Source: G963662905 sp963662905
GTDB taxonomy: Bacteria > Bacteroidota > Bacteroidia > Bacteroidales > WRLA01
Length of the DNA stretch: 64,000 bases
NCBI GenBank assembly: GCA_963662905.2
Contig: CAXXFD010000001.1
Coordinates: 620,001-684,000, forward strand
Reading direction: 5' to 3'
Under the pieces are notes generated by a model. That model saw only the letters and a list, made by a program, of their open reading frames with translations. It ran no database searches and was not told the DNA's origin. Position 1 is the first letter of the stretch. The number at the start of each line of letters is the position of its first letter. Below are positions 1 to 7,256 of this stretch, piece by piece. The position numbers and the translations under genes were made by a program.

Positions 1-190
1 CCTGCCCGAATTTCTCCCGAAACTGCATATAATCCATCCAGGTGCTGTCGTCGTTGGGCAGCATTTGCACCATTTCGTAGGATAATTTTACATTCCGGGC
101 CATATACCCCATAAAAATGGTAATCAATAATGTACTGATTAAGATGGTATTCCGGTTTCTCAGGATTAGTCGGACAAGAAATCTCCACAT
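1..190 (-). CDS. MMPL/RND-family exporter, N-terminal fragment
   Basis: Only the first 63 codons are present; the gene runs off the left edge of the window. It starts at an ATG read on the minus strand at 190-188. The product opens MWRFLVRLILRNRNTIL and has one hydrophobic segment (about residues 10-30, rich in Ile and Leu), followed by a polar stretch with the motif LSYEMVQMLPNDD. This layout, a short cytoplasmic start, TM1, then an acidic periplasmic loop with a P-x-D-D-like motif, is typical of MMPL/RND-type permeases of Bacteroidetes, which are inner-membrane exporters driven by the proton gradient. The substrate cannot be told from this fragment. The family call rests on a short piece and is moderate. 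Confidence 0.6.
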   Translation of the reverse strand, partial: MWRFLVRLILRNRNTILISTLLITIFMGYMARNVKLSYEMVQMLPNDDSTWMDYMQFREKFGQ

Positions 191-309
191 AAATTTTTGA
201 GCCTTAAAGAAATAAATCGCAAAAATACGCTTTCTGTTCAGACTGGCCAATGCTGCCGAGGTTTAATGCCAGGAATTAATGAATAAATTATATCAAGCTG
301 TTATTCTGC

Positions 310-339
310 AAAAAAAAAGCCCGAAGAGTACGGGCTTTT
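310..339 (-). terminator. Intrinsic terminator of ssb (first copy)
   Basis: A 9-bp stem (AAAAGCCCG paired with CGGGCTTTT, loop AAGAGTA) is followed on the minus strand by a T run. It lies 34 bp past the stop codon of the minus-strand ssb gene. Confidence 0.85.
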
Positions 340-372
340 CAAATATGCATGAGCTTCAATCCGAGATAGGGC

Positions 373-714
373 TTAGCTGGCTTTCCGTTGCGTCAGGAAA
401 AAATCGCTGAGCGTGATTTCGGTAGTGAAACGCTTGTTTCCGTCCTTATCTTCCCAGCTGTTGGTAGTTAGTTTTCCTTCAACCAAAACTTCCTGTCCTT
501 TCTGGAGGAGCTTTTCAACCAGATTTGCAGTTGCGCCCCAGGCCACCACCTGATGCCATTGCGTTTGCTCGACCCACTCGCCTTTGCTGTTTTTATAACC
601 TTCGTTGGTTGCGATGGGAAAACGGCTGACTTTACGATTTTCACCGAATACATTTACTTTAGGATTTGCGCCCAGGCGGCCGATCAATTGTACTTTGTTA
701 ACGAGTGCGTTCAT
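373..714 (-). CDS. ssb: Single-stranded DNA-binding protein, short form (copy 1)
   Basis: The 113-residue product binds single-stranded DNA in replication, repair or recombination. It is one OB-fold domain: it begins MNALVNKVQLIGRLG, carries the conserved WHQVVAWG strand around residue 53, and EGKL near residue 80. It stops right after the OB fold, so it lacks the long disordered tail with acidic C-terminal tip (DDxPF) that recruits partner proteins in standard SSBs. A second gene at 24586-24930 encodes a paralogue about 70% identical, ending in the same FFLTQRKA. Both share a conserved upstream block. The gene is single, with its own promoter and terminator. The short form suggests an accessory SSB; that is inference. 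Confidence 0.93.
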   Translation of the reverse strand: MNALVNKVQLIGRLGANPKVNVFGENRKVSRFPIATNEGYKNSKGEWVEQTQWHQVVAWGATANLVEKLLQKGQEVLVEGKLTTNSWEDKDGNKRFTTEITLSDFFLTQRKAS

Positions 715-752
715 GACTTTAGATTTTAGTTAAACGAATTATGAAATGATTA

Positions 753-820
753 TGCTGCAAAACTAAAGCGGCCGGTGCACCCGATTCGGTTATTACAAAT
801 TTGCTTGCGTTTGTAGTTGT
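753..820 (-). promoter_or_regulatory. Upstream block shared with the second ssb gene
   Basis: Read on the minus strand, this block contains ACAACTACAAACGCAAGCAA and, 39 bp before the ATG, TAGTTTTGCAGCA. The TAGTTTTG part fits the Bacteroidetes -7 box TAnnTTTG. The region 24478-24545 upstream of the second ssb matches it over nearly its whole length, although ordinary intergenic sequence would have diverged. It is therefore probably a promoter plus an upstream protein-binding site. The regulator is unknown. Confidence 0.7.
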
Positions 821-930
821 TGGTAAGTGATTGAAAATGGATATATTACTGTATTTCAGCATTATAAACTAAACGACAATTACAAAGAATATTCATCAAA
901 AAAACGATAGCGGTTGAAAAAACCTTTTAT

Positions 931-1030
931 TTCTGGGTTCTACTAGGAATTTCGTGGAAAGACAAAAGTTAAATCTCCTACAGATTCCTCCAAAGTTTTC
1001 CTCATGCTTCGGAAACTTTGTCGGAATGAC
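931..1030 (+). repeat. Degenerate intergenic repeat, left copy
   Basis: Two blocks here recur in inverted orientation at 4079-4233. GGTTCTACTAGGAATTTCGT.. (936-957) matches 4212-4233 at 20 of 22 positions. ATCTCCTACAGATTCCTCC (973-991) matches 4128-4146 at 18 of 19. Each copy then has a stem-loop (here CAAAGTTTTCC/GGAAACTTTG, 991-1020) and the text TCGGAATGA. The spacing between blocks differs, so the copies have diverged by indels. It resembles a REP-like dispersed intergenic repeat. Confidence 0.7.
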
Positions 1031-1049
1031 ATGTTTTTATGAAGTCAGG

Positions 1050-1108
1050 AGGCAAATGCGGCGAGGACACAGTAGGATATTTTAAACACGTCCTCGCCGC
1101 ATTTGCCT
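1050..1108. repeat. Perfect 19-bp inverted repeat (hairpin)
   Basis: The arm AGGCAAATGCGGCGAGGAC at 1050-1068 is exactly complementary to 1090-1108, with a 21-nt loop. It is much more GC-rich than its surroundings and has no T run, so it is not an ordinary terminator. It sits just before the IS110-type element and may be part of the target repeat or a cruciform site. Confidence 0.8.
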
Positions 1109-1194
1109 TAAACACCTAATAAACAGCGTCATCCTATATTTGCATTTTAAGAAATATCGTAAAATTTAATAAATTCGTTGGATTAATAATGAAT

Positions 1195-1350
1195 AAGACG
1201 AAGGGAGGGAAGAAAACCACTTGCGTCATTTGTCATCAAGACCGTTCGGAATGGTGGTTCCCCTCCCTCTTCTATTGCTATCTTGGACAGTTCATTAGGC
1301 ATAAAGCCTGTATAAAGGATAGATAAGAAAACAATAGCTCCGTCTTTTAA
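1195..1350 (+). ncRNA. Candidate IS110 bridge RNA region
   Basis: IS110-group recombinases carry a structured guide (bridge) RNA in the non-coding end upstream of the gene. The leader here contains a nested imperfect stem: AGGGAGGG (1202-1209) pairs with CCCTCCCT (1261-1268), and inside it AACCAC (1215-1220) pairs with GTGGTT (1254-1259). The enclosed internal loop of about 33 nt could be a target- or donor-binding loop. The extent given is approximate. Structure and location are seen; the function is inferred from the family, and the guide bases were not identified. Confidence 0.4.
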
Positions 1351-1362
1351 AAAACAATAGTC

Positions 1363-2343
1363 ATGGACAAATATATTGGAATTGACATTAGCAAGCAAAC
1401 ATTTGATGCTTATGGGTCAGACCGAGACCATAAAACGGGTTTTTCAGATTTTGAACAGACTACAAAAGGCTTTCAGGCTCTGGTCAAAAAATACGGTAAG
1501 GACAAAACTTATGTCATGGAAGCAACAGGGCCATATAGCCTGAAATTGGCTATGTTCCTGTCTAAGAAAAATATTGAAGTTTCCGTGATAAACCCTTTGA
1601 TCATAAGGCGTTATTCGCAGATGAAGTTACAGCGGGCAAAGACAGATCCAGTAGCCGCCGAAACCATCTATGACTACGCATCTACTATTAAAGTTGACTT
1701 ATGGACACCACCATCAAAGGAAATTTTTGCTATGCAGCAGTTATTGACAGCCCTGGAACTGATTACTAAACAAAAAACAGCTACGTCTAACCAATTACAG
1801 GCTTTCCAGGTAAGTGGCGTATTGACTGCTGAACTCAAAAGATCACTGAAAAGTATTATCGAAAAGTTCAAGCGGGAAATAAAAAAGCTGGAGAAACAAC
1901 TGGATGATATCAGCAAAACACACTTTCCAGAGACCCGCAAGCTTATCCTCAGCGTACCGGGATTTGGCAAGAAAGCTGTAGCAGTTCTCATTGCAGCAAC
2001 CAATAATTTTGAAAAATTCCTGCATTACAAACAGTTTATTGCTTTTGTAGGGACAAGTCCAAGGATATATCAGTCCGGGACCAGCGTCAAGGGAAAGGGG
2101 CATATCTGCAAAATGGGAAACGGGCACATACGAAAACAGCTCTATATCTCAGCTCTGTCTGCTGTGCGCTACAATAAAGCATGCAGGATATTGTATGAAC
2201 GGTTGACAGCTAAAGGGAAGCACGACAAGGTAGCTAAGATTGCGGTTGCAAATAAACTGATCAAACAAATTTTTGCCATAATAGCAGATAATGAACCATA
2301 TAACGAGGATCACATCAGCAAATTAAGGGTTGCTTTACCATAA
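1363..2343 (+). CDS. IS110-family transposase/recombinase
   Basis: The 326-residue protein has the two IS110 domains. The N-terminal RuvC-like DEDD domain shows GIDISK (Asp8) and MEATGPYS (Glu53). The C-terminal Transposase_20 region shows LSVPGFGKKAVAVLIA, FVGTSPRIYQSG and KMGNGHIRKQLY; a Ser in SGTSVKGKG (about 237-240) is the likely serine nucleophile. Such enzymes move an element through a circular form under guidance of an element-encoded RNA. Two oddities stand out. The usual KTDxxDA motif reads KTDPVAA (Asp95, Ala98), so the fourth acidic residue appears lost. The TAA stop (2341-2343) lies inside the terminal inverted repeat of the adjacent IS66 element, so the true C-terminus may have been cut. 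Confidence 0.9.
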   Translation: MDKYIGIDISKQTFDAYGSDRDHKTGFSDFEQTTKGFQALVKKYGKDKTYVMEATGPYSLKLAMFLSKKNIEVSVINPLIIRRYSQMKLQRAKTDPVAAETIYDYASTIKVDLWTPPSKEIFAMQQLLTALELITKQKTATSNQLQAFQVSGVLTAELKRSLKSIIEKFKREIKKLEKQLDDISKTHFPETRKLILSVPGFGKKAVAVLIAATNNFEKFLHYKQFIAFVGTSPRIYQSGTSVKGKGHICKMGNGHIRKQLYISALSAVRYNKACRILYERLTAKGKHDKVAKIAVANKLIKQIFAIIADNEPYNEDHISKLRVALP

Positions 2344-2359
2344 TATTTTTCTTCAAACT
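2341..2359 (+). repeat. IS66 terminal inverted repeat, left end
   Basis: These 19 bp are perfectly complementary to 4033-4051. They overlap the stop codon of the IS110-type gene, showing that the two elements abut exactly. Confidence 0.85.
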
Positions 2360-2382
2360 GCCTCCAAATAAAAAAAGGGTTA

Positions 2383-3753
2383 CTAATCAGTCTGCAAATT
2401 AGCGATAGTTCCCAAGGCAGGCACAACACTCTGTCCATTCTTGATAATTGTGTCAGCAACTGATCTCAAAACAGCAAAGGCATCCGCTCCATCGGTCGAT
2501 CTGAATTGACCTGAAACTTTCTGTTTAACTTTTATGTTTCGGATTGCCCTTTCAGAAGCATTATTGTCTGGCGGGACTTCTGGGTGATATAAGAAGGTGA
2601 AGATATAGTCCCTGTATTTGACTAGCCTTTTTTTGAATGCAAGCAATTCGTTGTGTTTTTCCGGCAGTTCTGCTTTCAGTAAACTGTTCAGCCTGTTTTC
2701 AATTGCGGTTCTCTTTGGGCTATGTACGTAGCAACCCGCATTGTCCATTTTTTTCTTCAAATCCAGTGCCGTTTGAAACAGCCGTTTGCATATCCTGCTC
2801 CATTTATGCCCATACCTTTCTGACAAGTAATTCAGGTCACGTAAAAGATGTGCCATACAAATCTGGTGCGACAGCGCAGCAGTATTAAAATGGCTCTTCC
2901 AGCAATCATGCACCAACACAGAGTTTTTAAACCCATCTTTAAATGTATTGTCAATGCTCCTCTGTGCCCTGTTGTCAGTGATGGCAATGAATGTAGCCTC
3001 TTGGTTTTGCCATGTCCATGCCCAGTGCTTATTGCCATCAACCTTAACTCCTGTCTCATCACTTCCTACAGAAAGGCAATATCCTCCCGAAAGCAACTTT
3101 TGCTTTATTAGGTCATAGGCTGGTTGGGCCTTGCGCTTTAGTTTATTGAGCAAATAATGGATGCCCCCTTCGCTTATGGGAATATGGAAAACATCCCTGA
3201 AAAGTTCTTTCATACGCAAAAAGGGCAGGTACTGCCTGGTATGGAAATACCCGATCAAACTTTCAATGTTGTTCCCATAGCTTACCGGGGCATTGGCCTG
3301 AGATGGATAATCACACCTGGTTTCATGGCCACAACTGCAAACCTTTTTATATACCCGGTGTTCTGTGACATGTAACTTTATCTCGGGAATATCAAATACC
3401 TGGCGTTTGCCGGCTAATTGTACGGGCAAAGAAGCAAGGTCTTTCCCGCAACACTTGCAATATGAGGGGATGTGCTTCTCAATAGTGTCAGGCACTTCGG
3501 CCATCTTAAGTGTGTTCCCTTTCCGCCCTGCCTGTCCGCCTGGCTTACGCCCTGTCTTTTCCCTCAAACTCCTGCGCTTAGGGCGGTTCTGATCTTGGGA
3601 GGGAGGTATTGAGCTGTTGTTGCTGTTTTTTGGTGTTTGGTATTTGGCAAGCTTTTCTTTGAGTTTTTTGTTTTCCAACTCAAGGGCTTCCAGTCTTCTT
3701 TCAAGCTGGCCAATCCTTTTGAAAAGCTCTTGTATAATGAAATCTTTGTCCAA
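2383..3753 (-). CDS. tnpC: IS66-family transposase (TnpC)
   Basis: This is the 456-residue DDE transposase of the surrounding IS66 element. Domains in order: an N-terminal coiled coil (about 10-40, repeats of ELENKKLKEKL type), a Ser/Pro/Arg-rich linker, a zinc-binding module (CKCCG near residue 98, CSCGHETRC near 140), then the catalytic core. Acidic residues are visible in SDETGVKVDG, VLVHDCWKSH and NNASERAIRNIKVKQKVSG, the three expected DDE positions. The length fits the single-ORF IS66 transposases of Bacteroidetes. The reading frame is intact, so the element may be active. Its stop lies just inside the left end of the element. Confidence 0.95.
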   Translation of the reverse strand: MDKDFIIQELFKRIGQLERRLEALELENKKLKEKLAKYQTPKNSNNSSIPPSQDQNRPKRRSLREKTGRKPGGQAGRKGNTLKMAEVPDTIEKHIPSYCKCCGKDLASLPVQLAGKRQVFDIPEIKLHVTEHRVYKKVCSCGHETRCDYPSQANAPVSYGNNIESLIGYFHTRQYLPFLRMKELFRDVFHIPISEGGIHYLLNKLKRKAQPAYDLIKQKLLSGGYCLSVGSDETGVKVDGNKHWAWTWQNQEATFIAITDNRAQRSIDNTFKDGFKNSVLVHDCWKSHFNTAALSHQICMAHLLRDLNYLSERYGHKWSRICKRLFQTALDLKKKMDNAGCYVHSPKRTAIENRLNSLLKAELPEKHNELLAFKKRLVKYRDYIFTFLYHPEVPPDNNASERAIRNIKVKQKVSGQFRSTDGADAFAVLRSVADTIIKNGQSVVPALGTIANLQTD

Positions 3754-4032
3754 AACTTTTTTCTTTCAAAAGTAGTGTAGGTTAGAGGCAAAAGTCAAAT
3801 TACCAGCGGTTTAGTTACGAACACAGAAAACAGCAACTTGTGAATAGCCAATGATTTTTGAAAAATACCCCAAGGAGAATCCAATATTTAAACCTGAACA
3901 CCCAAGAACAAACAAACAGCAAAATCACAGAGCCTTTAAACGCATCAATCCCAGAAAGTTATTCACAAGCCACAGCGAAAATTGTTAATAAGGATTGATT
4001 TTTTTCTGACACTGATTAGTTACAAAAAAGGT

Positions 4033-4051
4033 AGTTTGAAGAAAAATATTA
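4033..4051 (-). repeat. IS66 terminal inverted repeat, right end
   Basis: AGTTTGAAGAAAAATATTA is the exact complement of 2341-2359 and marks the right border of the element. Confidence 0.85.
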
Positions 4052-4078
4052 CACAAAACTCTTGCTTTTTAACACAGT

Positions 4079-4233
4079 TCATTCCGATCGGAACAAAGCC
4101 AAACGAAGTGATTAAGGCTTTGTGAAGGGAGGAATCTGTTGGAGATCAGATTTTTTATAAATAACCTATCAATATATCTCTGAATATTTTTAATCTCAAA
4201 ATTATAAATACCCACGAAATTCTTGGTAGAACC
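4079..4233 (-). repeat. Degenerate intergenic repeat, right (inverted) copy
   Basis: This is the inverted partner of 931-1030. It holds a stem-loop (ACAAAGCC at 4093-4100 with GGCTTTGT at 4116-4123), the block at 4128-4146, about 60 bp of extra AT-rich sequence, and the terminal block at 4212-4233. The last bases reach the TAG stop codon of the GlmU-like gene, so the repeat is packed directly against that gene's end. Confidence 0.65.
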
Positions 4234-5441
4234 TATTTCTGATCGAAGTAATGGCGGATTAGGGCTTCTTCTGTTTGGCTTAACTGCTGTTTTCTGCGTT
4301 GTTTTACTATCGCAGCAACTTCCAAAGCTTTGTCGATGCGGTATTCCGAAAGGCCGTCTGCCCCACCCCAACTGAAATCGGGAATAAACTTTGGCGGGAA
4401 TCCGGCACCAAAGACATTCGACATCAATCCAATAACACTTCCGGTATTGATCATGGTGTTGATTCCGGTTTTGGCATGGTCGGCCACAGTCATCCCCACG
4501 AATCGTGAGCCGGTATTCACTTCTTTTCCTCCGGCATAAGATTTCACGAAGCCATAATTATTTTTTAAATCAGAATTATTGGAATCAGCACCCAGGTTTA
4601 CCCATTGCCCGAGGTAGGCATGGCCGAGAAATCCTTCATGTTTTTTGTTGGAGAATGAATGAATGATGCTTCCTTCCACTTCGCCGCCCATTTTACAAAC
4701 CGGGCCAATTGATGCGGCCTGATAAACCTTGGAGCCAATGCTGATCTGGCTTTCATCACCGATATAAACCGGGCCTTCGATCACGGCATTGGGTTTAATC
4801 GTTACATTTTTGCCGATATAAACCGAGCCATCCTCGGCATTGATCACGCAGCCCGGATATACTTTGCTGCCTTCATCAATAAAAATCCGGTCGTAATGCA
4901 GCACATGCGCGCCCACATAAACTTCGCCTTTGATGCCCTGCTGGCCGAGCAGATTAAAATCATTTTCAATTTCACGGGCATTCATTCCGGTTAAATCCCA
5001 TGAATAGGATATTAATTTATGCCTGCTTTGCCGCGAGCTTTTATTTTCGATATTGAAAACTGCCAGTCCTTCATCATCAAAACTCAGGCTACCGGTTTCC
5101 CGGGCAGAAATATGGAGCGCAAGCACATCATCACCCGAGCGTAACACACAGCCCTGTTGAAGGCTCAAAATTTCATCATAAAGTTCATCATTAATTACGA
5201 CCCGTGCGTTAATAAAAATATAATCATCATCCGCCAGCTGATTTACCTGAGCACCAGGATTTTGCTCTTGAAAAAGTGGTACAAGCAAGGAACGGATCAG
5301 ATAATCGACCGGGAGTTCCGTGCGTTTTTCGAGTTTTTCGCGCATCAAAAGGATGCCACTACGCAAATCAAATACAGGGCGTAAATAAACCAAAGGGTTA
5401 AAGCTATTGTAATGTGAATCTTCGAATAAAGCCAGGCGCAT
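4233..5441 (-). CDS. GlmU-like putative sugar nucleotidyltransferase
   Basis: The 402-residue cytoplasmic protein has an N-terminal domain beginning MRLALFEDSHYNSFNPLVYLRP with an RSGILLMREKLEK segment, related to sugar-phosphate nucleotidyltransferases. Its C-terminal half (about 190-370) is a left-handed parallel beta-helix of hexapeptide repeats (VYIGKNVTIKPNAVIEGPVYIGDES, then the GSVIGLMSNVFG region). This matches the Bacteroidetes GlmU family thought to make UDP-GlcNAc or a related activated sugar for the cell wall. I chose the ATG at 5441-5439; an in-frame TTG at 5495 would add 18 residues that do not look like the family. It is not the classical GlmU, since the GxGTRM-type signature is not evident; the substrate is uncertain. 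Confidence 0.8.
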   Translation of the reverse strand: MRLALFEDSHYNSFNPLVYLRPVFDLRSGILLMREKLEKRTELPVDYLIRSLLVPLFQEQNPGAQVNQLADDDYIFINARVVINDELYDEILSLQQGCVLRSGDDVLALHISARETGSLSFDDEGLAVFNIENKSSRQSRHKLISYSWDLTGMNAREIENDFNLLGQQGIKGEVYVGAHVLHYDRIFIDEGSKVYPGCVINAEDGSVYIGKNVTIKPNAVIEGPVYIGDESQISIGSKVYQAASIGPVCKMGGEVEGSIIHSFSNKKHEGFLGHAYLGQWVNLGADSNNSDLKNNYGFVKSYAGGKEVNTGSRFVGMTVADHAKTGINTMINTGSVIGLMSNVFGAGFPPKFIPDFSWGGADGLSEYRIDKALEVAAIVKQRRKQQLSQTEEALIRHYFDQK

Positions 5442-5594
5442 AAAATATTTCTTAAGTTTTAGATCAAAAAAACCGTCCGTTTTGGAACGGAACAAATATA
5501 TGCAAAAAGATGAATATCAGAGCTTATTCTTACTTAATCTAAACATAAAGATATGGTTAAAATGAAAAGTCATATTTTCTCATAAAGAATTTCA

Positions 5595-5602
5595 TAATTT
5601 TG
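5595..5602 (+). promoter_or_regulatory. Predicted -7 box for glutamine synthetase
   Basis: TAATTTTG fits the Bacteroidetes TAnnTTTG box and lies 38 bp before the glnA start codon. Confidence 0.5.
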
Positions 5603-5640
5603 AGCCCAAATGCACGCAATTGAATTAAAACCATACTGCT

Positions 5641-7146
5641 ATGACTGAACAAGAAATTTTAATGAACCCCAATCCACTGGTTCGTTTTCTCAAAAAACCT
5701 GCAGCAGAATTTACTAAAGCAGATATTATTTCCTATATCGAGACCAATAACATTCAGATGTTAAACTTCCGCTATGCCGGTGGCGACGGCAGGCTCAAGG
5801 CTTTAAGCTTTGTGATCAACAATAAGAGTTATCTAGAAGAGATCCTTACTGTTGGGGAACGCGTTGACGGTTCCAGCCTTTTTAAAAATGTACAGGCCGG
5901 CAGCAGCGACCTTTATGTGGTGCCCCGTTTCAAAACTGCTTTTCACAATCCTTTTTCTGAGATTCCAACGCTGGATATTCTTTGTGCCTATTTTGACAAA
6001 GACGGGAATCCACTGGAATTTGCGCCACAATATATCCTAAAAAAGGCACATGAAGCGCTTAAAGAAAAAACCGGCTTTTCTTTCCAGACTATGGGCGAGC
6101 TTGAGTATTACATCATCAGTGAAGATGAAATGCTTTTCCCTGCTGTGGATCAAAAAGGATATCACGAATCCGGCCCGTTCAGCAAATGGGGCGAATTCCG
6201 TAATCAGGCCATGCAATATATTGCACAGGCCGGTGGCCAGATCAAATACGGCCATTCCGAAGTAGGAAATTTTGCGCACGAAGGCTTGATTTACGAACAA
6301 AACGAAATTGAATTCCTTCCGGTTGATGTGGAAGACGCGGCAGATCAATTGCTGGTTGCCAAATGGATCATCCGCAACCTTGCCTATGAATATGATGTAA
6401 CGGTAACTTTTGCACCAAAAATTACAATTGGCAAAGCCGGAAGCGGACTGCACGTACATACGCGCCTGATGAAAGACGGTAAAAACGCCATGGTAGAAAA
6501 TGGCAAACTCAGCGATATAGCAAAAAAAGCCATTGCCGGTTACCTTGATCTGGCGCCATCGCTTTCTGCTTTTGGCAATATGAACCCGACTTCCTATTTC
6601 CGTTTGGTTCCACATCAGGAAGCACCCACAAATATTTGCTGGGGCGACCGCAACCGCTCGGTTTTGGTGCGCGTGCCCCTGGGATGGCAGGGCAAAGCAA
6701 ACATGCTTCATGCTGCCAATCCACTTGAAAGCCCGGAACTTCCTGAATTTAACTGCAAGCAAACGGTTGAATTCCGCTGCCCCGACGGTTCTGCAGACAT
6801 CTATCTGTTGATGGCCGGCCTGACCGTTGCCGCACGCCACGGACTGGAAATGGAAAATGCACTGGAAATTGCAGAAAAAACTTACGTTGATGTGAATATC
6901 TTTGACGATGAGCACAAAGACAAAGTAAAAAACCTGGCGCAACTTCCTGTTTCTTGCTGGGATTCAGCCGATGAGCTCATCCGTCAGAAGGATATTTACC
7001 TGAAATACGGTGTTTTCACTGAAAACCAAATCGAGGGTGTTGTCAGCCTTTTGAAAAGCTTCAATGATCAAAATATCCGTGAAGAGCTGAAAGACAAACC
7101 GGAAGAAGTAATGGAACTTGTAGAGAAGTTCTACCACTGCGGATAA
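5641..7146 (+). CDS. glnA: Glutamine synthetase, type I-like
   Basis: This enzyme makes glutamine from glutamate, ammonia and ATP, the entry point for nitrogen assimilation. At 501 residues it is close to GSI (about 440-470), not the long GSIII (about 700) also common in Bacteroidetes. The N-terminal beta-grasp domain includes FRYAGGDGRLKALSF. Catalytic-domain motifs are GELEYYI (metal-binding Glu), NEIEFLP, GLHVHTRL (ammonium/metal site), NPTSYFRLVPHQEAPTNICW and RNRSVLVRVP (ATP/phosphate Arg), and VEFRCPDGSADIYL. A classical adenylylation Tyr loop is not obvious. It stands alone between a TAATTTTG promoter box and a strong terminator, so it is probably monocistronic. Confidence 0.93.
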   Translation: MTEQEILMNPNPLVRFLKKPAAEFTKADIISYIETNNIQMLNFRYAGGDGRLKALSFVINNKSYLEEILTVGERVDGSSLFKNVQAGSSDLYVVPRFKTAFHNPFSEIPTLDILCAYFDKDGNPLEFAPQYILKKAHEALKEKTGFSFQTMGELEYYIISEDEMLFPAVDQKGYHESGPFSKWGEFRNQAMQYIAQAGGQIKYGHSEVGNFAHEGLIYEQNEIEFLPVDVEDAADQLLVAKWIIRNLAYEYDVTVTFAPKITIGKAGSGLHVHTRLMKDGKNAMVENGKLSDIAKKAIAGYLDLAPSLSAFGNMNPTSYFRLVPHQEAPTNICWGDRNRSVLVRVPLGWQGKANMLHAANPLESPELPEFNCKQTVEFRCPDGSADIYLLMAGLTVAARHGLEMENALEIAEKTYVDVNIFDDEHKDKVKNLAQLPVSCWDSADELIRQKDIYLKYGVFTENQIEGVVSLLKSFNDQNIREELKDKPEEVMELVEKFYHCG

Positions 7147-7167
7147 TCTTCTGGCAATATTATAAGG

Positions 7168-7199
7168 AAAGCCCGGGCAATGTGTCCGGGCTTTTTTTA
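7168..7199 (+). terminator. Intrinsic terminator of glnA
   Basis: The stem AAAGCCCGGG / CCGGGCTTTTTTT, with loop CAATGTGT and a T run, lies 22 bp after the glnA stop. Confidence 0.9.
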
Positions 7200-7204
7200 T
7201 GATT

Positions 7205-7233
7205 AAAAAAAGCCCCTGCATATACAGGGGCTT
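7205..7233 (-). terminator. Intrinsic terminator of the Sus-type operon
   Basis: AAGCCCCTG pairs with CAGGGGCTT around TATATG, followed on the minus strand by seven T. It stops transcripts arriving from the SusE-like gene, beyond the 157-bp hairpin element. Confidence 0.88.
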
Positions 7234-7256
7234 ATAGTTAAAAAAACCAAGCGTAC

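Larger units (their letters stand above)
2341..4052. mobile_element. IS66-family insertion sequence (single-ORF type)
   Basis: The element of about 1.7 kb is bounded by a perfect 19-bp terminal inverted repeat: TAATATTTTTCTTCAAACT at 2341-2359 and its complement at 4033-4051. A second inner block also matches inverted: TTACTAATCAGT at 2380-2391 against 4011-4022, 11 of 12. The right end reads GTAATATT outward, in keeping with IS66 ends that begin GTAA; the left end has A instead of G at that outermost base. No 8-bp target duplication is visible between the two flanks. It carries only the tnpC-type transposase, without the tnpA and tnpB partners of the larger IS66 subgroup. About 280 bp between the gene start (3753) and the right end are non-coding. 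Confidence 0.85.

Noticed and set aside
6037..6942. 301-codon frame on the minus strand inside glnA
   Set aside because: It lies fully antisense to glutamine synthetase, whose motifs and frame are certain; the predicted protein is Phe/His/Cys-rich shadow text with no family signature.
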